DNA of 21,586 bases from contig JAMDBG010000043.1 in the NCBI GenBank assembly GCA_023487865.1, forward strand, positions 1-21,586, in the 5' to 3' direction. Shown here piece by piece: positions 16,394-21,586 of the stretch. The notes beneath the pieces were generated by a model. That model saw nothing but the letters and a program-made list of their open reading frames with translations, was not told the DNA's origin and made no database searches. Position 1 is the first letter of the stretch. Every line of letters starts with the position of its first letter. The translations under genes and the position numbers were made by a program. Origin of the DNA: Deltaproteobacteria bacterium (GTDB lineage: Bacteria; Desulfobacterota; Syntrophia; Syntrophales; UBA5619).

Positions 16394-16879
16394 ATGCGGG
16401 GATTCGTAAAAACGGTGACGGCGATAAGCGGTTATCTGAACGTCATCGCGGGAACCAGCTTGATGCTGCTCATGTTGCTGACGATCGTCGATGTTATTTT
16501 ACGGGGATTCAACAAGCCGATTGTGGGCGCCTACGAACTGGTGGCCCTGGCGGGGGCGGTGACTATCGGCTTCGCCATGCCGCGGACCGCGCTATTCAGG
16601 GCCCATATCTATGTCGATTTCCTGATCGCCTCGTTTTCTCCAACGGTGAGAAATACCTTCAATATCACCACGCGGGTCCTGGTCATCCTGTTGCTCGTCC
16701 TTATCGGCTGGAACCTGTTCACATACGGGGGGGATCTCCAGAGATCGGGGGAGGTTTCCCTCACCCTCCAGTTGCCGTTCTACCCCGTCGCATACGGGAT
16801 CGGCATCTGCTGTTTTGTCCAGTGTCTGGTCATGGTCTGCGATGTCATCAAGATCCGGAGGGGGACCTACGATGAGTGA
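16394..16879 (+). CDS. TRAP transporter small permease (DctQ family)
   Basis: The 161-residue inner-membrane protein has four hydrophobic segments (about residues 15-38, 47-66, 87-108 and 128-150), the usual DctQ topology. Typical features are the first-helix end LTIVDVILRGF, the segment YELVALAGAVTIGFAMP and the polar RAHIYVDFL before the third helix. The start at 16394 has AGGAG six to seven bases upstream and gives the normal family length; an in-frame ATG at 16322 would lie within the terminator hairpin and is rejected. The stop overlaps the start of the large permease gene by eight bases. Confidence 0.9.
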   Translation: MRGFVKTVTAISGYLNVIAGTSLMLLMLLTIVDVILRGFNKPIVGAYELVALAGAVTIGFAMPRTALFRAHIYVDFLIASFSPTVRNTFNITTRVLVILLLVLIGWNLFTYGGDLQRSGEVSLTLQLPFYPVAYGIGICCFVQCLVMVCDVIKIRRGTYDE

Positions 16880-18173
16880 TGTATTGGTGGGACTTCTCGG
16901 CCTGGCATCGCTACTGCTCCTCTTTCTGACCGGCATCGAACTTGGTTTTGCCATGGCGCTGGTCGGTTTCGTCGGATTCAGCATCATCGTCTCCCCGCAG
17001 GCCGCCATGAATCTGCTGGCCAAGGATATCTTCGATGTCTTCGCCTCCTATGGATTTACCGTGATCCCACTCTTCATCCTCATGGGGCAGATCGCCTTCA
17101 ATGCAGGCATTGCCAAACGATTGTACAACGCCTCCTATAAATTTATCGGGCATATCCCCGGGGGGATGGCGATGGCCACGGTGGCGGGGGCCACGGCATT
17201 CAAGGCCATCTGCGGATCTTCCCCCGCTACGGCCGCCACATTCGCCAGCGTGGCCGTCCCGGAGATGGACCGGTATCATTACGACAAGCGGCTCTCCACG
17301 GGAATCGTGGCCTCCGTCGGGACACTGGGCGTTCTCATGCCCCCGAGCGTCACGCTGGTTGTCTTCGGGATCATCACCGGGCTATCGATCGGCAAGTTGT
17401 TCCTGGCCGGTCTCATCCCCGCCCTGATGATCGCCTGCTTTTTTATTGTGATCATCTATGGCTGGTGCAAGATCAACCCGCACCTGGGCCCCCCCGGCGA
17501 ACGATCGACCTGGAGAGAGAGGTTCGCCTCGCTTCCGGAGATCGGCCTGGTGGTCTTTATTTTCCTGATGATGATCGTCGGATTGATGAAGGGGCTCTTC
17601 ACCCCGACGGAAGCGGGAAGTGTGGGAACAGGGCTGGTCCTGCTCATGTCCGTCGTCAGAAGAGACCTCGATCTCAAAAGATTCGTCAAGTCGATCGCGG
17701 AATCGCTGAGAACGGCCTGCATGGTATTGATGCTCATCGCCGGCTCCACCATCCTGGGTCATTTCCTCGCCGTGACGAAAATCCCCATGATCGCGGCCGA
17801 TTGGGTGGCCGGGCTCGCTCTCAATAAATACGCCATCATGGTGATCATCAGTTTGATCTACCAGACCGGGGGGTCCTTCATCGACGATCTGGCCTTCATG
17901 ATCCTTGCGACACCCATTTTCTATCCCGTCATCATGAAGCTGGGATTCGATCCCATCTGGTTCGGCATCATTATCGCGATAACGGTGATGATCGGAGTCG
18001 TCATTCCGCCTGTGGCGATGAATGTGTTCGTCGTCAAGAACATCACAAAGGTGCCGTTCAACATTATCTATAAAGGGGTGTATCCCTTTTTGATCAGCCT
18101 GGTTCTTTGCGCCGCGCTGCTGTTCCTCTTTCCCCAACTTGCCCTGTTCCTGCCGAATCTTCTGATGAAGTAG
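16872..18173 (+). CDS. TRAP transporter large permease (DctM family)
   Basis: The 433-residue protein is the ion-coupled transport subunit, with about a dozen hydrophobic helices. DctM-like features are GFTVIPLFILMGQIAF (61-76), GIAKRLYN (79-86), the Gly/Ser-rich CGSSPATAATFASVAVPEM (114-132), TLGVLMPPSVTLVVFG (151-166) and FTPTEAGSVG in the middle of the protein. The ATG at 16872 overlaps the small-permease stop (translational coupling), and GGAGGGGG lies just upstream. With the two genes before it, it forms a complete TRAP system driven by an Na+ or H+ gradient. Confidence 0.94.
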   Translation: MSDVLVGLLGLASLLLLFLTGIELGFAMALVGFVGFSIIVSPQAAMNLLAKDIFDVFASYGFTVIPLFILMGQIAFNAGIAKRLYNASYKFIGHIPGGMAMATVAGATAFKAICGSSPATAATFASVAVPEMDRYHYDKRLSTGIVASVGTLGVLMPPSVTLVVFGIITGLSIGKLFLAGLIPALMIACFFIVIIYGWCKINPHLGPPGERSTWRERFASLPEIGLVVFIFLMMIVGLMKGLFTPTEAGSVGTGLVLLMSVVRRDLDLKRFVKSIAESLRTACMVLMLIAGSTILGHFLAVTKIPMIAADWVAGLALNKYAIMVIISLIYQTGGSFIDDLAFMILATPIFYPVIMKLGFDPIWFGIIIAITVMIGVVIPPVAMNVFVVKNITKVPFNIIYKGVYPFLISLVLCAALLFLFPQLALFLPNLLMK

Positions 18174-18186
18174 GGAGTTGACATCC

Positions 18187-20274
18187 ATGGATTTTTTCTT
18201 CAACCCGCAGGGGATCGCCGTGGTCGGCGCGACACCGAATCCCCTCAAGGGCGGGAACGCCATCCTGAAAAACATCCTGCTCGGCTATCGTGGCAGGATC
18301 TATCCCGTCAATCCAAAATATCACCGGATCGAAGGCCTGACCTGTTATCCCTCGGTCGGCTCTATCCCCGAGCCGGTGGACCTCGTCATCGTCTTCGTTC
18401 CCGCTCCGCTGGTACCCGCTGTGGTGGAGGATTGCGCCGGAAAAGGCGTCCGCGGTGTCATCATCGAATCGGGAGGATTTGCAGAAGCCGGCCCGGAAGG
18501 AGAGCGTCTGCAGAAAACGCTCACCGATATCGCCGAGCGCACCGGTATCCGGCTCTGGGGACCCAACTGCATGGGCCTCGTCGATTGCGTCCATCGCCAC
18601 ATCTTTTCCTTCATGGATCCGCGGGCACTGGAGCGGGAGGAATTCATTCCGGGGAATGTCTCCCTCGTCGTCCAGAGCGGCATGCTCTCCGCCATTTTCC
18701 TCATCGATATCATGAGCAATGCCACGATGGGGGTGAGCAAGGTCTGCTCCGTAGGAAACAAGGTCGATGTCAATGAATGCGATATCCTGGAATATTTCCT
18801 GGGCGATCCCGACACCGGAGTGATCGGCCTTTACCTCGAGTCCTTTTCCGACGGTCGGCGTTTCCTGGATCTATGCCGGAGGAGCGGAAAACCGATCGTC
18901 GTCCTCAAGGGGGGGAGAAGCCGGGCGGGGGCGGAGGCGGCGCTCAGCCATACTGCATCGCTTGCCGGCAATCAGCGGATCATCACCGGAGCCCTGGCGC
19001 AGGTCGGCGTCAGAGAAGCCCGGGACTTCAAGCAGATGATGGACCTCTGCCGGTCACTCTCCCTGACAAAACCGGCCCCCGGCGGATCGGGCCGGGTCGC
19101 CGTCCTGACCTTAAGCGGCGGGGCGGGGATCGTCGCCACCGACTTTGTGGCAGAACACGGGCTTACCATGGCCGCCCTCTCGGCAGCGACCAAAAACACT
19201 TTGGAAAGGCTCTTTCCCAGGTGGATGCCGGTAACCAATCCCGTCGATCTGTGGCCGGCGATGGAAAAACAGAGCAGCGCCGATGTCGATGTCTACAGCC
19301 TCTCCCTCGAGGCCCTTCTCTCCGATCCGGAGGTGGACGCCGTTTTTCTCCATGTGTTTATCAGCAATCCCCGCAGCCGATTGAACCCGTCCGAACTGGC
19401 CGCCCGAATCCATGCCGCCGGGAAACCCATCATCGTCTGGATCATCGGCCGCAGGGACGATGTCTATGCCTTCCAGAAGGAGGCGCTTGTTCATGGGATT
19501 CCCGTCTTTACCGATATCTCCCGCGCGGCAGAATGTTTGGCTGCGGTCCTCGGCGAACGCTGCCGGCCGGAACCGATGAGCGACGAAAAAAAGGAACCCC
19601 GGACAATGCCCGCCCCTCTTCAGAAGCTTCTCCATTCGGCATCGGGACCCCTTGATGAACATCTCTCCAAGGAGCTGCTCCGCGCAGGCGGCATCCCCAC
19701 CATTCCGGAGGAGATCGTCGCCGATCCAGCCCATGCCGAAGCGGCGGCCGCCGCCCTGGGTTATCCGGTGGTCATGAAAGGCCTGATCCCCGGAGGGATC
19801 CACAAGACGGAGCTCGGCCTCGTCCGTTTGGAAATATCCGATCGCCGGGCTGTGCGTACAACCTTCGAAAACCTCATGGAACAGATGGAAGGCCGGGGAA
19901 AGGTCCTCATCCAGAAACAGCATCCGGGCCGCGTGGAGCTGATCCTCGGTCTCCTGCGCGATCCCCAGTTCGGTCCCTGCGTCATGTTCGGTCCGGGCGG
20001 CGTGCTGGCCGAGCTGTACGACGACACGGTCTTCGCCGCAGCACCCCTGACATACGGGGAGGCCCTGAAGCTCATCGGCCGCATCCGCAGCAGGAAGGTG
20101 CTGGACGGATTCCGGGGCACACCCCCCGTCAACCGGGAAGAGATCGCCCGGATCCTCGTCGCCCTTGGTGAGATCGGCCTCAGTCAGCCGCGGATCCGGG
20201 AGATCGACATCAACCCCCTGATCGTTGGCGAACAGGGGGCGGCGGCCGCAGACGCCACCATCATCCTGGGGTGA
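18187..20274 (+). CDS. ADP-forming acyl-CoA synthetase (acetate--CoA ligase type, fused subunits)
   Basis: This enzyme interconverts acyl-CoA, ADP and Pi with acid, CoA and ATP. The 695-residue protein has the fused alpha-beta order: CoA-binding Rossmann domain (5-130, GIAVVGATPNPLKGGNA), succinyl-CoA-ligase-like domains (about 145-440) with the phosphohistidine H255 in LSHTASLAG, a short linker, and an ATP-grasp domain (about 470-695) with VMKGLIPGGIHKTELG (H539), VMFGPGGVLAELYDD and REIDINPLIV. H255 and H539 align by motif with the alpha and beta His residues that carry phosphate in archaeal ACD enzymes (inference). The ATG at 18187 has AGGGAG nine bases upstream; an in-frame TTG at 18178 sits directly on that site and is rejected. 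It starts 13 bases after the TRAP permease, so the imported acid is probably activated here. Confidence 0.93.
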   Translation: MDFFFNPQGIAVVGATPNPLKGGNAILKNILLGYRGRIYPVNPKYHRIEGLTCYPSVGSIPEPVDLVIVFVPAPLVPAVVEDCAGKGVRGVIIESGGFAEAGPEGERLQKTLTDIAERTGIRLWGPNCMGLVDCVHRHIFSFMDPRALEREEFIPGNVSLVVQSGMLSAIFLIDIMSNATMGVSKVCSVGNKVDVNECDILEYFLGDPDTGVIGLYLESFSDGRRFLDLCRRSGKPIVVLKGGRSRAGAEAALSHTASLAGNQRIITGALAQVGVREARDFKQMMDLCRSLSLTKPAPGGSGRVAVLTLSGGAGIVATDFVAEHGLTMAALSAATKNTLERLFPRWMPVTNPVDLWPAMEKQSSADVDVYSLSLEALLSDPEVDAVFLHVFISNPRSRLNPSELAARIHAAGKPIIVWIIGRRDDVYAFQKEALVHGIPVFTDISRAAECLAAVLGERCRPEPMSDEKKEPRTMPAPLQKLLHSASGPLDEHLSKELLRAGGIPTIPEEIVADPAHAEAAAAALGYPVVMKGLIPGGIHKTELGLVRLEISDRRAVRTTFENLMEQMEGRGKVLIQKQHPGRVELILGLLRDPQFGPCVMFGPGGVLAELYDDTVFAAAPLTYGEALKLIGRIRSRKVLDGFRGTPPVNREEIARILVALGEIGLSQPRIREIDINPLIVGEQGAAAADATIILG

Positions 20275-20365
20275 AGGCCCCCCTGAGGCTTCGTTTAAAA
20301 CCCGCACGCCGCAACGACGAAGGACGAAATGCAGCGCGGCATAAGGGGCTTTTTCCGGAGCCGAT

Positions 20366-21016
20366 CTATTTGATCTTCTGGATGTCTATTTCTTTGCCGA
20401 CGACCACGAGGACTTCACCGTCCTTGATGATAAAATCGGCCGCGGGCACCATCTGGAACTTGCCGGAAACGATATCCCGGATGGCGATGACCTCGATGTG
20501 ATGCCGGCTCCTGAGCTGAAGCTCGGCGATCGACTTGCCGAGAAAGCTATTGGGGGGGGCCATCTCGAAGATCATGTAGTCGTCGGAAAGGGGGAGGAAA
20601 TCGATGACGTTCGGGGAGATGAGGCTCTTGGCCACCTTGTGGGCGATCTCCTTTTCCGGGATCATGACCTCCGTCGCCCCGATCTTTTCGAGGATCAGCT
20701 TGTGTTCCTCGTTGGGCGCCTTGACGATGATCGTCTTGACCTTCATCTGCCTGAGGTGGAGGGTGGTCAGCGTCGCCGCCGATAGGTCCTCCCCGAAGGA
20801 GACGATGACCACATCGTCTTCCTGGATGCCGATCTCCTCCATGATCTCCTTGTCCATCCCGTCGGCAAGGATCGCCTTGGTGGAACAGTCCCTCGCCCGC
20901 TGGACCGCTTCCTTGCTCTTGTCGATAGCGATCACCTCAAACCCGCTCCCATAGAGCTCCTTGACGATATTGAGGCCGAAGATCCCCAATCCGATGACGA
21001 CGACCCTTTTTTGCAT
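20366..21016 (-). CDS. ktrA: K+ uptake regulatory subunit, KtrA/TrkA type
   Basis: The 216-residue cytoplasmic protein has an RCK_N (TrkA-N) Rossmann domain (1-120) with the nucleotide motif G9-L-G11-IF-G14 and D32 at the end of the second strand, followed by an RCK_C domain (about 135-216). One RCK unit is the KtrA arrangement; the larger TrkA of enteric bacteria has two. It binds adenine nucleotides and gates the channel subunit encoded just upstream. The start has GGGAGG eight bases upstream, and only 27 bases separate it from the end of the channel gene, so the two form an operon. It converges with the acyl-CoA synthetase gene across 91 bases in which I see no clear terminator. Confidence 0.92.
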   Translation of the reverse strand: MQKRVVVIGLGIFGLNIVKELYGSGFEVIAIDKSKEAVQRARDCSTKAILADGMDKEIMEEIGIQEDDVVIVSFGEDLSAATLTTLHLRQMKVKTIIVKAPNEEHKLILEKIGATEVMIPEKEIAHKVAKSLISPNVIDFLPLSDDYMIFEMAPPNSFLGKSIAELQLRSRHHIEVIAIRDIVSGKFQMVPAADFIIKDGEVLVVVGKEIDIQKIK

Positions 21017-21043
21017 GGTTCAAACCTCCCGATCCGACTTGGC

Positions 21044-21586
21044 CTAACCGACCATAACCGATTCTTCCGCGTATTTTATCTCCCTCATTCTTTCCGCATA
21101 CCAGGAGAAGGCCAGCGTCAGGGGCCCTACCCGGCCGGCAAACATCATCAGTATGACGGCCAGCTTCTGGATATCGTTGAGTTTGGACGTGACCCCCATG
21201 GAGAGGCCCACCGTTCCGAAGGCGGAGACCGTCTCGAACAGGTACTCGACGAAAAAATGACGCTCCTGATCCGGCGGAAGATCTCCCCCCCCGTAGAAAA
21301 AAAGGAGCACAGACGTGATCAGACAGATCGAAAAGGCCGAGGCAAAAATGATCGTGATCGTCCGGCCGAGGATCTCCCTGGGGATCTGCCGGTTCATGAC
21401 GTTCACATGATACCCCCCCCCGCATGCGGTTCCAGATCATCAGCAGAAGGAGCGCAAAGCTCGTCGTCTTGATCCCGCCGCCCGTGGAACCCGGCGAAGC
21501 GCCGATGAACATGAGGATCATGATCACAAGGATCGTCGGATTGGTCAGTTTGCCGATATCCACCGTATTGAATCCGGCGGTCCGCG
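21044..21586 (-). CDS. ktrB: K+ channel subunit, KtrB/TrkH type (partial, frame-shifted)
   Basis: Only the C-terminal part is in the window; the start lies beyond the right edge. Reading from 21584, the third pore filter TAGFNT is followed by the gating-loop motif GASPGSTGGGIKTT and a helix ending IWNRMRGG. The frame then breaks at a run of nine G (21421-21413). The rest (NRQIPREILGRTI, the fourth filter region FETVSAFGTVGLSMGVT and the last helices, stop at 21044) continues in another frame. Eight G would restore one frame, reading RGG-YHVNVMNRQIP. The protein would be the K+-conducting membrane subunit partnered with KtrA. The break may be a sequencing error, a phase-variable tract or a true mutation. 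Confidence 0.85.

Noticed and set aside
19111..20307. A 398-codon open frame on the minus strand
   Set aside because: It is antisense to the ATP-grasp half of the acyl-CoA synthetase and shows no domain of its own.
20275..20365. Possible bidirectional terminator between the acyl-CoA synthetase and ktrA genes
   Set aside because: Only short stems such as GGCT/AGCC are seen and none is followed by a convincing T-tract.

Overview
The window looks like a chromosomal segment of an anaerobic, probably syntrophic or sulfate-reducing member of the Desulfobacterota (old Deltaproteobacteria). The evidence is a very long HdrA-type flavoprotein with an inserted GltD-like module, a yqeY-dnaG-rpoD block behind histidine genes and a HIT protein, a TRAP transporter next to an ADP-forming acyl-CoA synthetase, and GC-rich coding sequence with GTG and TTG starts. 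This placement is inferred from gene content; no rRNA is present. Every gene call rests on reading motifs by eye, with no database search.

Layout. (1) 1-2266, minus: the N-terminal 755 residues of an HdrA/GltD hybrid oxidoreductase, running off the left edge. It is divergent from (2) an NhaD-like Na+/H+ antiporter (2526-3965, plus) behind a recognisable sigma-70 promoter. (3) 3933-5815, minus: a C4 zinc-ribbon coiled-coil protein, then the RNase P RNA gene with its own terminator, then the GTPase EngB, whose last 33 bases overlap the antiporter tail to tail. (4) 5979-14257, minus: hisI, hisG, hisB, a putative lipoprotein with no standard start codon, hisA, a HIT protein, yqeY, dnaG, rpoD and a CAU-anticodon tRNA, closed by a strong hairpin terminator. 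A good promoter with a tandem 13-base repeat at the expected start point lies before hisI. Further possible promoters lie before yqeY and before the tRNA.

(5) 14558-14857, plus: a small membrane protein with a coiled-coil tail. It is followed by about 440 bases without a gene that hold two related hairpin elements. (6) 15295-20274, plus: a complete TRAP transporter (binding protein, small permease, large permease) and an ADP-forming acyl-CoA synthetase, which together look like a carboxylate uptake and activation cassette. A terminator-like hairpin separates the binding protein from the permeases. (7) 20366-21586, minus: a KtrAB/Trk-type K+ channel pair. The channel gene is cut by the right edge and frame-shifted in a run of nine G.

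No clearly new multi-gene system, CRISPR array, prophage or insertion sequence was seen. The points most worth a second look are a primary sigma factor whose region 4.2 departs from nearly invariant residues, the lipoprotein that seems to start at AUC, the HdrA/GltD hybrid, the G9 frameshift in the K+ channel, the hairpin inside the TRAP operon, and the repeats near the his promoter and upstream of the TRAP genes.
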